The notes: a model not told the origin generated them from the sequence alone. Positions 54,644-63,292 are shown, counted from the first letter of the stretch. The stretch is 64,000 bases of DNA from Actinomadura graeca (GCF_019175365.1 NZ_CP059572.1:7750001-7814000), one strand, 5' to 3'. Numbers and translations: made by a program.

Positions 54644-55894
54644 TCAGAGGCCGCGGGTCGCGGCGGCGGCCCGGATCCCGGGCTCCTCGGCGGTGTCGAG
54701 GTGCAGCCGCTGCAGGCGGATCCGCGTGTCCTCGGTGAGCGGCGCGGATCGCACCGCCTCCAGGCGGACGCCCTCCTCGCAGTCCCACAGCCCCTCGACG
54801 GTGTAGGACTCGGCGGTGTGCGGCGCGGTCCTCGTCAGGGCCGTCAGGATCCGGGGGCGAAGGTAGGCGTAGGTCGACTCGGTCCAAGCGGTCTTCAGCA
54901 ACGGGACGGCCTCACCGGCGCGCAGCCGTCCAAGGCCCTCGATCGGGCTCGCCGCGTCGTGCCACTCGCTCCGGCCCACGGCGCCGCGCAGCTCGTCCAT
55001 GAGGAAGGGGATGTCCTGGCGTGTCCCATAGCGCGCGAGGATCCGCAGTCCCATGTCCTCGCAGCCGCCCCTCTGGGCCGCCCACACGCGCGCACGAGGG
55101 AGCGTCTCAGGGCCGTACTCGCGCAAGGCCCGGCACACGGCCCCGCCGAACCGGCTGGGTCTGGCGGGCAGCAGCTCCTCCGCGAGGTCGAGCAGCGCGA
55201 GGGTCCTCCTGCGGCCCAGCTCGAAGATCGCGCCGATGGCGCCGTCGCCCTGGCGCCGGGCGAGGTCCAGGAGTTCGGCCTCGGTGCGCTCCCCGCGGTC
55301 GGCCGCCGCGCCCGCCGGCCTGCGCGCGCGCCCGGCCTCCCGCCGCCGCGCGAGCGCCTCGGCGATCCGCGGCTGCCGCGCCGCCCACGTCTCGATCACC
55401 GGGTTGTACCCGGCGGGGATGAGCATGCCGAGCGCGCGGTCGTCGCACCGGGCCGCGGCCAGCTCGTCGAGCCCGATCGTCAGCGAGGGGTCCCCGAGCT
55501 CCACGAGCGTGTCCAGGGCGTCGAACCAGTGCGCCCCCTCCTCGGCGTACCGGCGCAGGATCGGCGCCGCCTCGCGGCGGCTCAGCCGCACCAGGCGGGA
55601 GAGCACGTCCAGGGCCAGCTCGACCCGCCAGTCGCCTTGATCCGTATGGTCGGACGGATCGAACAGGTGCTCGGCCACCGGACCGGCCGGCAGCTCCAGA
55701 TCGACCATCAGCCGGGCGTAGTACAGCCCGCGCGACTCGCACCGCGGATCCCACCGGGGATCCCGGCGGACGCAGTCGTAGACGTACTCGCCCGCCCCCG
55801 CGCGCTCCGCCGCGCGCCGCGCGGCCCTGCCCAGCCCCCGCTGCAGTTGACCATGCAGCGTGCCCGCCGATTCCAAGACGACCTCATTGCTCAC
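54644..55894 (-). CDS. HEAT-repeat-like protein
   Basis: A 416-residue, probably all-helical protein, with recurring LxxLxxLGDPSL, GRLRAGEAVPLLKTAW and DxxPFLMDELRGAVG-type pairs that resemble HEAT repeats. N-terminal YVYDCVRRDPRWDPRCESRGLYYARL is a distinctive motif. No transmembrane segment or catalytic motif is visible. Such proteins act as binding scaffolds; the partner is unknown. GTG 55894 lies inside a 12-bp direct repeat and has no clear RBS, so the start could be elsewhere. Confidence 0.72.
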   Translation of the reverse strand: MSNEVVLESAGTLHGQLQRGLGRAARRAAERAGAGEYVYDCVRRDPRWDPRCESRGLYYARLMVDLELPAGPVAEHLFDPSDHTDQGDWRVELALDVLSRLVRLSRREAAPILRRYAEEGAHWFDALDTLVELGDPSLTIGLDELAAARCDDRALGMLIPAGYNPVIETWAARQPRIAEALARRREAGRARRPAGAAADRGERTEAELLDLARRQGDGAIGAIFELGRRRTLALLDLAEELLPARPSRFGGAVCRALREYGPETLPRARVWAAQRGGCEDMGLRILARYGTRQDIPFLMDELRGAVGRSEWHDAASPIEGLGRLRAGEAVPLLKTAWTESTYAYLRPRILTALTRTAPHTAESYTVEGLWDCEEGVRLEAVRSAPLTEDTRIRLQRLHLDTAEEPGIRAAAATRGL

Positions 55895-55920
55895 TCAAGC
55901 AGAATGCGCACTCAAGCAGA
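55892..55920. repeat. 12-bp direct repeat at the start of the HEAT-like gene
   Basis: CACTCAAGCAGA occurs at 55892-55903 and 55909-55920, 17 bp apart. The first copy contains the putative GTG start codon of the HEAT-like gene on the minus strand. It may be an operator or a small duplication. Confidence 0.5.
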
Positions 55921-55966
55921 TAACGGGCAAGTGCTTTACCCCAGGTCGTGATGTCCTCACCCGGCA

Positions 55967-57823
55967 TCACACCTCCCGCTGGGCGGTCCAGGAGGCGTGC
56001 AGGCCGGCGTACACGCCCGGCTCGGCCACCAGTTCGGCGTGCGGGCCGCGCTGGACGATCCGGCCCGCGTCGAACACGATGACCTCGTCCGCCGCCTCGG
56101 CCGTGGACAGCCGGTGCGCGATGGAGATCGCCGTCCGCCCCCGGGTGACGCCGTCCAGCGCCCGCTGGATGCGGACCTCGGTGGCGGGGTCGACGGCGGA
56201 GGTCGCCTCGTCCAGGACGAGCAGGTCCGGGTCGGCGACGTAGGCCCGGGCCAGCGCGACCAGCTGCCGCTCGCCCGCCGACAGCGACTCGCCACGCTGG
56301 CCGACGGGCGTGTCCAGGCCCTCGGGGAGCCCGTCCAGCCAGTCGGCCAGCCCCAGCTCGGTCATGGCGAGGACCAGGTCCTCGTCGGACGCGCCGGGCC
56401 TTCCGTACCGGACGTTGTCGGCGAGCGAGGCATCGAACAGGAAGCCGTCCTGCGGGACCATGACGACGCGCTCCCGCAGCGACGAGAACCGCACCCGGCC
56501 GAGCGGCACCCCGTCCACGAGCACCCGGCCGGACGTGGGGTCCATGAGCCGCGTGAGGAGCTTGGCGAACGTCGTCTTGCCCGACCCGGTCTGCCCGACG
56601 ATCGCGACGCGGCTGCGGGGCTCGATCGTCACGTCCACGCCGTGCAGGACGGGCGGCCCGCCCGGATAGGCGAAGCCCACGGACTCGAACCGCACCTCGA
56701 TCGGGCCGCGCGGCAGCACCTCGCCGTCCTCGCCGGGGTCCGCCACGTCGGGGACGGTGTCCAGCACGCCGAGCACCCTCCGCCATCCCGCGATGGCGTT
56801 CTGCGCCTCGTTGAGGACCTCCGTGGCGGTCTGCAGCGGGCTGACGAACAGGGTCACCAGGAACAGGAACGCCACCAGCTCACCGGCCGTCAGCCGCCCG
56901 TCCACGCCCAGCAGGACGCCCACGACGACCACCCCGGCCGTGGCCAGCGCGGCGACCAGCTCGCTCACCGGGAAGGTGAGCGCGACCAGCCCCTGGGCGC
57001 GCGTCTGCGCCGTGCGGTGCGCCTCCACGGTCTCGTCCACCCGCCGCCCGGTGCGCTCCTCCGACGCGTACGCGCGGATGACCGGCGCGCCGACCACCGA
57101 CTCGCTCACCGCCGCCAGCAGGTCGCCCATGCGCTCGCGGACCCGCGTGTAGGCGGCGGACACGATCCGCTGGAAGCGGCGCAGCGCGAACACCAGCGGC
57201 AGGAACGCCACCCACACCAGCAGGGCGAGCTGCCAGGAGTACACCAGCATCAGCACGCTCGCCACCACCAGCTGGCCCATCGACACGATGAACATCAGCC
57301 CGCCGGACTGCATGAACGTGCTGATCTGGTCGACGTCGCCCGTCACCCGCGACACCAGCGCGCCGCGCCGCTCCCCGCTCTGGGTGAGCATCGACAGGTC
57401 GTGGACGTGCCGGAACGCCTTCACCCGCAGGCCCGCCAAGCCGCCCTCGGACGTCCGGTACAGCCGCACGTTCATCGCGTACGCGCACAGCGCGGTCAGC
57501 AGGACCGCGGCCCCGCAGAGCAGCACCGCCGTCCGGATGAACGCGATGTCGGGGCCGCCGGGACGGCCGAGGCCCTTGTCGATCGTCTGCTGGACGGCGA
57601 TGGGGACCACCACCCGTCCCGCCGTCGAGGCCAGGGCCAGCGCCAGCGTCCCCGCCAGCCCCGCCCGGAACTCGGGGCTCAGCCGCAGCCCCCGCCGCAG
57701 CGTGCTCAGCGCGCCCTCTTCCGCGGCCTGCCCGCTCAGGCCCGTGCTCCTGGGGGCCGTCCCGCCCGGGGCCGCCCTCTCCGGAGCGGTGCCCTTCGGA
57801 GCCGTCCTGTCCGACACCGTCAT
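55967..57823 (-). CDS. ABC exporter subunit, canonical ATPase site half
   Basis: A 618-residue half-transporter: six transmembrane helices (about residues 55-330) fused to a nucleotide-binding domain. Walker A is GQTGSGKTT, signature LSAGERQL (normally LSGGQ), Walker B LLVLDEATSAVD with the catalytic Glu, and the switch His in SIAHRLS. It pairs with the upstream gene as a heterodimeric exporter. The N-terminus has APKGTAPERAAPGGTAP, an imperfect repeat. ATG overlaps the partner stop (ATGA). Confidence 0.92.
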   Translation of the reverse strand: MTVSDRTAPKGTAPERAAPGGTAPRSTGLSGQAAEEGALSTLRRGLRLSPEFRAGLAGTLALALASTAGRVVVPIAVQQTIDKGLGRPGGPDIAFIRTAVLLCGAAVLLTALCAYAMNVRLYRTSEGGLAGLRVKAFRHVHDLSMLTQSGERRGALVSRVTGDVDQISTFMQSGGLMFIVSMGQLVVASVLMLVYSWQLALLVWVAFLPLVFALRRFQRIVSAAYTRVRERMGDLLAAVSESVVGAPVIRAYASEERTGRRVDETVEAHRTAQTRAQGLVALTFPVSELVAALATAGVVVVGVLLGVDGRLTAGELVAFLFLVTLFVSPLQTATEVLNEAQNAIAGWRRVLGVLDTVPDVADPGEDGEVLPRGPIEVRFESVGFAYPGGPPVLHGVDVTIEPRSRVAIVGQTGSGKTTFAKLLTRLMDPTSGRVLVDGVPLGRVRFSSLRERVVMVPQDGFLFDASLADNVRYGRPGASDEDLVLAMTELGLADWLDGLPEGLDTPVGQRGESLSAGERQLVALARAYVADPDLLVLDEATSAVDPATEVRIQRALDGVTRGRTAISIAHRLSTAEAADEVIVFDAGRIVQRGPHAELVAEPGVYAGLHASWTAQREV

Positions 57824-59658
57824 GCCAGAGCCTCCTCGCCGCCCTCGATCGCCTCTTGCTCCGCCTCGGCGCGCTCATAGGCGTTGACGAGGTCGCGGTA
57901 GCCCGTGGAGCGCTCCAGCAGCTCGGCGTGGGATCCCCGCCCCATGACACGGCCGTGTTCCAGGTAGACCACCTCGTCGGCCAAGGCGATCGTGGCCTTG
58001 CGGTAGGCGACGACCACGACGGTCGATCCCGACCCGTCACCGGACGAGCGCGCCTCCCGGAGGCCCTCCAGGATGCGCGCCTCCACACGTGGGTCCACGC
58101 TGGACGTCGCGTCGTCCAGGACGAGCAGCCGCGGCCGCCGCACCAGCGCGCGCGCCAGCGCGAGCCTCTGCCGCTGACCGCCGGAGAGCGTCGCCCCGCG
58201 CTCGCCCACCTTCGTGTCCAGGCCGTCCGCGAGCGCCGCGACGAAACCCTCCGCCTGCGCGAGCCGGAGGGCCTCCCACACCCGCTCGTCCGGGACGTCC
58301 AAACCGAGCGTGACGTTCCCGCGGACGGTGTCGTCGAACAGGAACGTCTGCTGGGGGACCAGGGCGGCGGTGGCGGCCACACCGCCCCGCCGCACCTCCC
58401 GCACGTCCACCCCGTCCAGCAGGACGGATCCGTCGCCCGGATCGACAAGCCTCACCAGCAGCGAGGTGAGCGTGGACTTGCCCGACCCGGTCGGACCCAC
58501 CACCGCGACCGTCCGGCCCGCGGACACGCCGAACGACACATCGTGCAGCACCCGCCGCGCGCCGTTGGCGCTCTCATAGGCGAAGCGCACGCCGCGGACC
58601 TCCAATGCCGCCGCCCCGCTCCCGCCGAGCGTGCCGTCACCGAACGGGAGGGAGCCTCCGGCGTCCAGGACGCCCCGCACCCGCTCCCAGCCCACGACAC
58701 TGCGCGGCACCTCGGCCAGCACCCAGCCCAGCGCCCTGATCGGCCAAGCCAACAGCGTGAACAGGTACGCCACGTGCACCAGGTCGCCGGCGGTCATCGC
58801 GCCCGCCTCCAGCCGCAGCGACCCGATCAGCAGCACGGCGAGCACGCCCAGGCTGGGCAGCGCCTCCAGCACCGGGTCGAACAGCCCCCTGATCCGGCCG
58901 ACCGCCACGTTCGCGTCCCGCAGCGCCGCCGCCTCCGCCTCGAACCGCGCGGTCTCCGACGCCTCGCGGCCGAGCGTCTTGACGACCAGGCCGCCCTCGA
59001 AGCTCTCGTGCGCCACCTCGCTGACCCGGGCGCGCAGCTGCTGCGCTCGCGTCGCTACTGGCGCCAGCCGCCGCTGGTAGACGACGTTGACCAGCGCGAT
59101 CGCCGGGAAGATCAGGAAGCCGACCGCCGCCACCGCGATGTCGGTCACCAGGATCGACACCGCCGCGATCAGCAGCATGAACACCACGCCGACCGCCATC
59201 GGCAGCGGCGCGATGGGCGCCCACACCGCCTCCACGTCGGCGTTGGCGTTCGACAGCAGCTGCCCGGTCGGATGCCGCTGGTGCCATGCCAGCGGCAGCC
59301 GCAGGTACTGCCGCGTCACCGCGCGCCGGTACGCGGCCTGCATCCGGTACTGCATGAGGCCCGCGTAGAACCGGCGTGCCGCGACGCCGAGCGCCTTGAG
59401 CGCCGCGACGCCCACGATCGCCAGCGCGGCCCCGGTCAGCGCCCCCGCGGTCGTGTGCCCCGACCTGAACGCCGGGAGCATCACCTCCTCGGTCGCCCAG
59501 CCGAGCACCTGCGCGGTCGCGACCGTCGTCACCGCGTACAGCGCGCTGGCGAGGACGGAGATCGTGAAGACCCGGGGCTCGGCCCGGACCGCCACCCCCA
59601 GCACGCGGATTCCCTCGCGCAACACGGACGGCCCGGCGCGTCTGGACGCAGGTGGCAC
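57820..59658 (-). CDS. ABC exporter subunit, degenerate ATPase site half
   Basis: A 612-residue half-transporter with six transmembrane helices and a nucleotide-binding domain. Walker A is GPTGSGKST and the signature is canonical LSGGQRQ, but Walker B reads VLDDATSSVD, with Asp for the catalytic Glu, and the switch His is Tyr (VAYRKAT). It would therefore supply a non-hydrolytic site, as in known asymmetric heterodimeric exporters. Substrate unknown. GTG 59658 has GAGGAG five bases upstream. Confidence 0.92.
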   Translation of the reverse strand: MPPASRRAGPSVLREGIRVLGVAVRAEPRVFTISVLASALYAVTTVATAQVLGWATEEVMLPAFRSGHTTAGALTGAALAIVGVAALKALGVAARRFYAGLMQYRMQAAYRRAVTRQYLRLPLAWHQRHPTGQLLSNANADVEAVWAPIAPLPMAVGVVFMLLIAAVSILVTDIAVAAVGFLIFPAIALVNVVYQRRLAPVATRAQQLRARVSEVAHESFEGGLVVKTLGREASETARFEAEAAALRDANVAVGRIRGLFDPVLEALPSLGVLAVLLIGSLRLEAGAMTAGDLVHVAYLFTLLAWPIRALGWVLAEVPRSVVGWERVRGVLDAGGSLPFGDGTLGGSGAAALEVRGVRFAYESANGARRVLHDVSFGVSAGRTVAVVGPTGSGKSTLTSLLVRLVDPGDGSVLLDGVDVREVRRGGVAATAALVPQQTFLFDDTVRGNVTLGLDVPDERVWEALRLAQAEGFVAALADGLDTKVGERGATLSGGQRQRLALARALVRRPRLLVLDDATSSVDPRVEARILEGLREARSSGDGSGSTVVVVAYRKATIALADEVVYLEHGRVMGRGSHAELLERSTGYRDLVNAYERAEAEQEAIEGGEEALA

Positions 59659-59783
59659 GGCGACTCCTCGATCGGCGGTGACCCGGGGGGAATGCCCCCT
59701 GAGTTCCGCGCTCGGGGGGTTTGCGGGCCTGGATATGCCTACCACCGCCGCCGGGTGCTTATTCCCGGCCGCGCGGGCGCGGC

Positions 59784-59796
59784 TTACGATCAAGTA
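59784..59796 (+). promoter_or_regulatory. -10 element of the TIGR03085 gene, leaderless layout
   Basis: TACGAT (59784-59789) ends seven bases before the ATG at 59797, with no RBS between. This is the layout of a leaderless transcript. No clear -35 is seen. Confidence 0.5.
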
Positions 59797-60465
59797 ATGA
59801 GCGCGACCGTGACCGACCCCGTGCGCGGAGAGCGCCGGCTGCTGGCCGCCGCCCTCGCCGAGGCGGGTCCCGGGGCGCCCACCCGGTGCGTCGGCTGGGA
59901 CGCCCGCGACCTCGCGGCCCATCTGGTCGTCCGCGAGGGCCGCCCGGACGCCGGGGCCGGAATACTCCTGCCCCCGCTCGCCTTCTACACCGAGCGCGTC
60001 CGGCGCCGCACGGCGCGTGCCGTCCCCTTCGACAAGCTGGTGGAACGCTTTCGGCAAGGTCCGCCGAAGTTCTCCCCCTACACGCTTCCCGGTGTGGACA
60101 AAATCGCCAACGCGGTCGAGTTCTTTGTCCACCACGAGGACATCCTGCGGGCACGTCCGGACTGGCAGCCCAGGGAGCTGCCCGCCGAACTCGAGGAGCT
60201 TCTCTGGCGAAGGATAAAAATTGCCCGCTTTGTCCTAAGAAAAGTTCACGTTGAGGTAACACTCGTCCAGCCGGACGGCCGCAGCGTGCGGGTCTCCGGC
60301 GCCGGGCGGGCCGGACGCGGCGGTGCGCGGGGCCCGGTGCGCGTGCACGGCCCCGTAGGGGAACTCGTCCTGTGGGCCCTGGGCCGGGGGGACGTCGCGC
60401 GCGTCCGCCTCACGGGCGCCACGGACTCTGTCAAGACCCTGACCGAGACCGGTTGGAGTCTTTAA
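59797..60465 (+). CDS. TIGR03085-family protein (maleylpyruvate isomerase-like fold)
   Basis: A 222-residue protein of the actinobacterial family TIGR03085, related to the DinB/maleylpyruvate isomerase N-terminal fold. RRLLAAALAEAGPGAPTRCVGWDARDLAAHLVVREGRPDAGAG is the diagnostic start, and AVEFFVHHEDILRARPDWQPREL holds the likely metal-binding His pair. The family may depend on mycothiol; substrate unknown. A short AT-richer stretch around 60210-60240 stands out from its GC-rich surroundings. Confidence 0.85.
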   Translation: MSATVTDPVRGERRLLAAALAEAGPGAPTRCVGWDARDLAAHLVVREGRPDAGAGILLPPLAFYTERVRRRTARAVPFDKLVERFRQGPPKFSPYTLPGVDKIANAVEFFVHHEDILRARPDWQPRELPAELEELLWRRIKIARFVLRKVHVEVTLVQPDGRSVRVSGAGRAGRGGARGPVRVHGPVGELVLWALGRGDVARVRLTGATDSVKTLTETGWSL

Positions 60466-60531
60466 CGGGCAGGTAACGGCAGGGTTCGCCAAGAGAAGAA
60501 ACGCAAGCCTTGCGGCTCCTCCGCTTTACGC

Positions 60532-60557
60532 GGAACCGGTGATACGGTGGGCCCGTC
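60532..60557 (+). promoter_or_regulatory. ECF-type promoter candidate upstream of the cold-shock gene
   Basis: GGAACC (60532-60537) and CGTC (60554-60557) are 16 bases apart, resembling promoters read by extracytoplasmic-function sigma factors of the SigE type. A housekeeping alternative is TACGGT near 60543. The result would be a leader of about 150 bases before the cold-shock gene. Confidence 0.35.
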
Positions 60558-60590
60558 GGTTGCAGTCGTGGTTCTCGATCGTTTGTCCAG

Positions 60591-60630
60591 ACGCCCGCGG
60601 ACTGATGGCAGCGGGCGTTTTGGCTTTTCC
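60591..60630 (+). promoter_or_regulatory. Hairpin with T-rich tail in the cold-shock leader
   Basis: ACGCCCGC (60591-60598) and GCGGGCGT (60611-60618) form an 8-bp stem with a 12-base loop, followed by TTTTGGCTTTT. It looks like an intrinsic terminator, one of few with a real T-run here. It could end transcription from the upstream gene or be a temperature-responsive element of the leader. Confidence 0.5.
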
Positions 60631-60717
60631 GGGACCGTACCGGGGGCGAGGGCGTTCCGCAGCGACCGCGCCGGGCCCGCGAGGTGTGGGCCCGTGTTTT
60701 GCCGCAAGGAGAAAGAC

Positions 60718-60924
60718 ATGCCCCAGCAGGGCACCGTGAAGTGGTTCAACGCCGAGAAGGGCTTCGGTTTCATCGCCGTCGACGGCGGCGGACCGGACGT
60801 CTTCGTGCACTACTCGGCGATCCAGTCCTCCGGATACCGCACGCTGGACGAGAACCAGCGCGTCCAGTTCGAGGTGACGCAGGGTAACCGGGGTCCGCAG
60901 GCCGACCAGGTCGTCCCCCTGTAA
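60718..60924 (+). CDS. Cold-shock domain protein (CspA family)
   Basis: A 68-residue cold-shock protein, an OB-fold nucleic acid chaperone. RNP1 is KGFGFIAV and RNP2 VFVHYSAI, with [10 protein letters not shown] typical. Slightly longer RNP1-RNP2 spacing (DGGGPDV) is common in actinobacteria. ATG 60718 has AAGGAGAAAG upstream. A 250-base leader with hairpins precedes it, as for many csp genes. Confidence 0.96.
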   Translation: MPQQGTVKWFNAEKGFGFIAVDGGGPDVFVHYSAIQSSGYRTLDENQRVQFEVTQGNRGPQADQVVPL

Positions 60925-60943
60925 CACCCGCAGTCGTACGTCA

Positions 60944-60979
60944 GGGCCCGTCCCCCCTCCCGGGGGGCCGGGCCCTTTC
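60944..60979 (+). terminator. Terminator of the cold-shock gene
   Basis: GGGCCCG (60944-60950) pairs with CGGGCCC (60969-60975), with a second inner GC stem and a TTTCG tail. It starts 20 bases after the stop codon. Confidence 0.75.
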
Positions 60980-61013
60980 GTGTCCCGGCACCGCACCCGG
61001 CACAATGGACCGC

Positions 61014-61397
61014 ATGTCAGCCCGACCGTCCAACCTGGACCCCACGATCGCGGAGCGCCTGAAGCGCGACCCCGCCGGCCTCCTGCCCGCCATCGCCCAG
61101 CAGTACGACACCGGCGAGGTGCTCATGCTCGGCTGGATGGACGACGAGGCCCTCCACCGCACCCTCACCACCGGCCGCTGCACCTACTGGTCCCGCAGCC
61201 GCCAGGAGTACTGGGTGAAGGGCGAGAGCTCGGGGCACCAGCAGTGGGTCAAGTCCGTCGCGCTCGACTGCGACTCCGACGCCATCCTCGTCAAGGTCGA
61301 CCAGGTCGGCGCCGCCTGCCACACCGGCGACCGCACCTGCTGGGACGCCGACGTCCTGGACGCCGTGGTCGGGGAACGCCCTGACACCGGCTCATGA
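61014..61397 (+). CDS. hisI: Phosphoribosyl-AMP cyclohydrolase
   Basis: A 127-residue monofunctional HisI that opens phosphoribosyl-AMP in histidine synthesis. [43 protein letters not shown], the metal Asp cluster LDCDSDA, and the Cys pair in [12 protein letters not shown] are conserved. ATG 61014 lies seven bases after CACAAT, a leaderless layout; ATG 61005 would add three residues. The stop overlaps the next gene, and hisI sits beside trp genes in many actinomycetes. Confidence 0.95.
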   Translation: MSARPSNLDPTIAERLKRDPAGLLPAIAQQYDTGEVLMLGWMDDEALHRTLTTGRCTYWSRSRQEYWVKGESSGHQQWVKSVALDCDSDAILVKVDQVGAACHTGDRTCWDADVLDAVVGERPDTGS

Positions 61398-61972
61398 CCC
61401 CCGGCCGTGAACGCGGCCTGACGGCGCTGCTGTGCGCCGCCGGCGCCGGGCTCGCGCTGCTCGCCGCCGGCCGCACCTGGGCCACCGTGCACGCCGGGGA
61501 CTCCATCACCCCCGTCGCGCACCACCTCAGCGGCCGCGACCTCGGCGGGACGTCCGCCGCCCTCGCCCTCGCCGCCCTCGCCGGGCTCGCCGCCCTGTTC
61601 GCCACGTCCGGGCGCCCGCGCGCCGCCGTCGGCGGCCTCATCGCCGCGTTCGGCGCCGGGATCGCCTACGCCTCCGCCGCCTCCGTCCAGCGCTCCCACG
61701 TCCTGTCCGCCGTCGCCGGCCGCAGCACCCTGCTCAGCCTGGACGGACATCCCGGCATCGACGTGAACCTCTGGTGGATGGCCTCGGTGACCGGCGGCGT
61801 CGTCCTCGCCGCCGGCGGCCTGCTCACCCTCGCCCGCGGCGCCCGCTGGCCCGGCCTGTCGTCCCGCTACGACCGCGCCCCCAAGCCCGCCGCCCCCGAC
61901 GACCCGTCCGCCCTGTGGAAGTCCCTCGACCGCGGCGAGGACCCGACGGCCCGCCCGAACGGCCGCCCGTGA
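61394..61972 (+). CDS. Trp biosynthesis-associated membrane protein (TIGR02234)
   Basis: A 192-residue protein with four hydrophobic helices: about residues 8-26, 49-69, 76-97 and 128-150. [11 protein letters not shown] and [27 protein letters not shown] are typical of TIGR02234, an actinobacterial family encoded between hisI/trpE and trpC. The role is unknown. ATGA overlap with hisI and GTGA overlap with the next gene. No trpE is seen in this window. Confidence 0.85.
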   Translation: MTPGRERGLTALLCAAGAGLALLAAGRTWATVHAGDSITPVAHHLSGRDLGGTSAALALAALAGLAALFATSGRPRAAVGGLIAAFGAGIAYASAASVQRSHVLSAVAGRSTLLSLDGHPGIDVNLWWMASVTGGVVLAAGGLLTLARGARWPGLSSRYDRAPKPAAPDDPSALWKSLDRGEDPTARPNGRP

Positions 61973-62634
61973 CCGCCGACGGTGGCGGCCTCGTCCTCGT
62001 CGCCGAGCACGACCCCGCCGTCGCCGAGCTCCAGCGCCGCTACCTCGCCCGCGAGGGCTTCGACGTCGAGATCGAACCCGACCCCGCCCGCGCCCCCGCC
62101 GCCGCCGCGAAGACCCGTCCCGACGCGGTCGTCCTCGACCTGTCCACCACCGCCCTGCCCGCCGACCTCTACCACCGCGTCGCCGACGCCGCCGCGCCCG
62201 CCCCCGTCATCGCCGTCACCGCCCCCCTCGACCCCGCCGCCCTCCGCGCCCTCGGCGACCACCACGTCGAACGCCCCTTCGCCCCCCGCGTCCTCATCAC
62301 CGCCGTCGCCGAGGCCCTCCGCCGCACCGGCCCCCCCGAGCCCCCCGGCCTCCTCCACGCGGGCCAGGTCGCCCTCGACACCCACGGCCGCTCCGCCACC
62401 ATCGGCGACCGCAAGATCGCCCTCACCGTCACCGAGTTCGACCTGCTCGAATTCCTGATGGGCAACCCCGGCCGCGTCTTCACCCGCGAACAGCTCCTCG
62501 ACGCCGCCTGGGGCCCCGGCGCCGGCGCAGGCAGCCGCACCGTGGACGTCCACGTCGCCCAGCTCCGCGCCAAACTGGGCAAGGCCAGCCCCATCCGCAC
62601 AGTCCGAGGAGTCGGCTACGTGCTGGACGGTTAG
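61969..62634 (+). CDS. OmpR-like response regulator with an atypical receiver
   Basis: A 221-residue protein. The receiver domain is about residues 8-112: acidic pocket E13-H14-D15 in place of the usual paired acids, Asp57 in VVLDLS as the likely acceptor, Thr in VIAVTAPLD, and ERPF where KPF is expected (Arg102 for the invariant Lys). The C-terminal winged helix is canonical (LTVTEFDLLEFLMGNPGRVFTREQLLDAAWG, RTVDVHVAQLRAKLG, IRTVRGVGYVL). No histidine kinase is adjacent. GTG overlaps the preceding stop. Confidence 0.88.
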   Translation: MTADGGGLVLVAEHDPAVAELQRRYLAREGFDVEIEPDPARAPAAAAKTRPDAVVLDLSTTALPADLYHRVADAAAPAPVIAVTAPLDPAALRALGDHHVERPFAPRVLITAVAEALRRTGPPEPPGLLHAGQVALDTHGRSATIGDRKIALTVTEFDLLEFLMGNPGRVFTREQLLDAAWGPGAGAGSRTVDVHVAQLRAKLGKASPIRTVRGVGYVLDG

Positions 62635-62653
62635 CTGGGGGCTGGTTCTCATT

Positions 62654-62667
62654 GGGGGGCGCCCCCC
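62654..62667 (+). terminator. GC palindrome after the response regulator gene
   Basis: GGGGGGCGCCCCCC is a perfect 14-bp palindrome 20 bases after the response regulator stop. It could act as a weak terminator and stands at the edge of the inverted-repeat arm. Confidence 0.4.
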
Positions 62668-62671
62668 ATAC

Positions 62672-62800
62672 CCCCCGGCTGCGCGGCACGGGTCGCCTCC
62701 ATTGCGCTCGCTCCGCTCGCTTCGTTGCGGGGACGCGGCGTGCCGGGGGAGGCCCGCTGCGCTCGCTGGCGCTCGCTCCGCGTGCCTCCTGAAACCGGTG
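62672..62800 (+). repeat. Left arm of a large inverted repeat
   Basis: The arm begins with a 32-bp block (CCCCCGGCTGCGCGGCACGG and on) that is perfectly inverted at 63447-63478. Further blocks, TTGCGGGGACGCGGCG, CCCGCTGCGCTCGCT and GCGCTCGCTCCGCGTGCCT, recur in reverse order in the other arm. It carries many short CGCTCGCT units. The arms flank the DUF2752 gene. Confidence 0.85.
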
Positions 62801-62884
62801 ATTGAGGCTCAACCTGCCGGGGTTGAGGCTCAAGCTGCTGTGGTCGGGGTTCGGAGATCGTTGGGGGTCCTCTACGGTTGAGGG

Positions 62885-63292
62885 GTGACGCTTGCGTCTT
62901 TGCGGGGGTTGTGGCGGCAGGGGGTCGTGCTGGGCGGGGTCGCGGCCGGGGTGCTGGTCGTCGCCAAGGTGGATCCCAATGAGCCCGGCCACTATCCCGG
63001 GTGCCCGTTCCTGTTCTTGACCGGGTACTACTGCCCGGGGTGCGGGGCCACGCGGCTGGTCCACGCGCTCGCACACGGGGACGTCGGGACGGCGTTCGGT
63101 TTCAACCCGGTGGTCTTCCTGCTCCTGCCCGTGTTCGGGTACTTGTACGTCCGGTGGACGGTCCTGGCGGCGCGGGGCCGGCCGATGCAGTCACAGCTGC
63201 TCCGGCCGGTGGCGGCCTATGGGCTCGTCGGTGTCCTGCTCGTCTTCTGGATCGTGCGCAACCTCCCCTTCGGGCAGGCGCTGGCCCCCTGA
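62885..63292 (+). CDS. DUF2752 membrane protein
   Basis: A 135-residue protein with three to four hydrophobic segments. CPFLFLTGYYCPGCGATRLVHALAHGD is the DUF2752 signature, with cysteines at the membrane surface, and FNPVVFLLLPVFGYLYVRW follows. Function unknown, but the family sits near trpC or his/trp genes in actinomycetes. GTG start with little RBS. The gene lies in the middle of a 0.8-kb inverted-repeat-flanked segment. Confidence 0.88.
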   Translation: MTLASLRGLWRQGVVLGGVAAGVLVVAKVDPNEPGHYPGCPFLFLTGYYCPGCGATRLVHALAHGDVGTAFGFNPVVFLLLPVFGYLYVRWTVLAARGRPMQSQLLRPVAAYGLVGVLLVFWIVRNLPFGQALAP

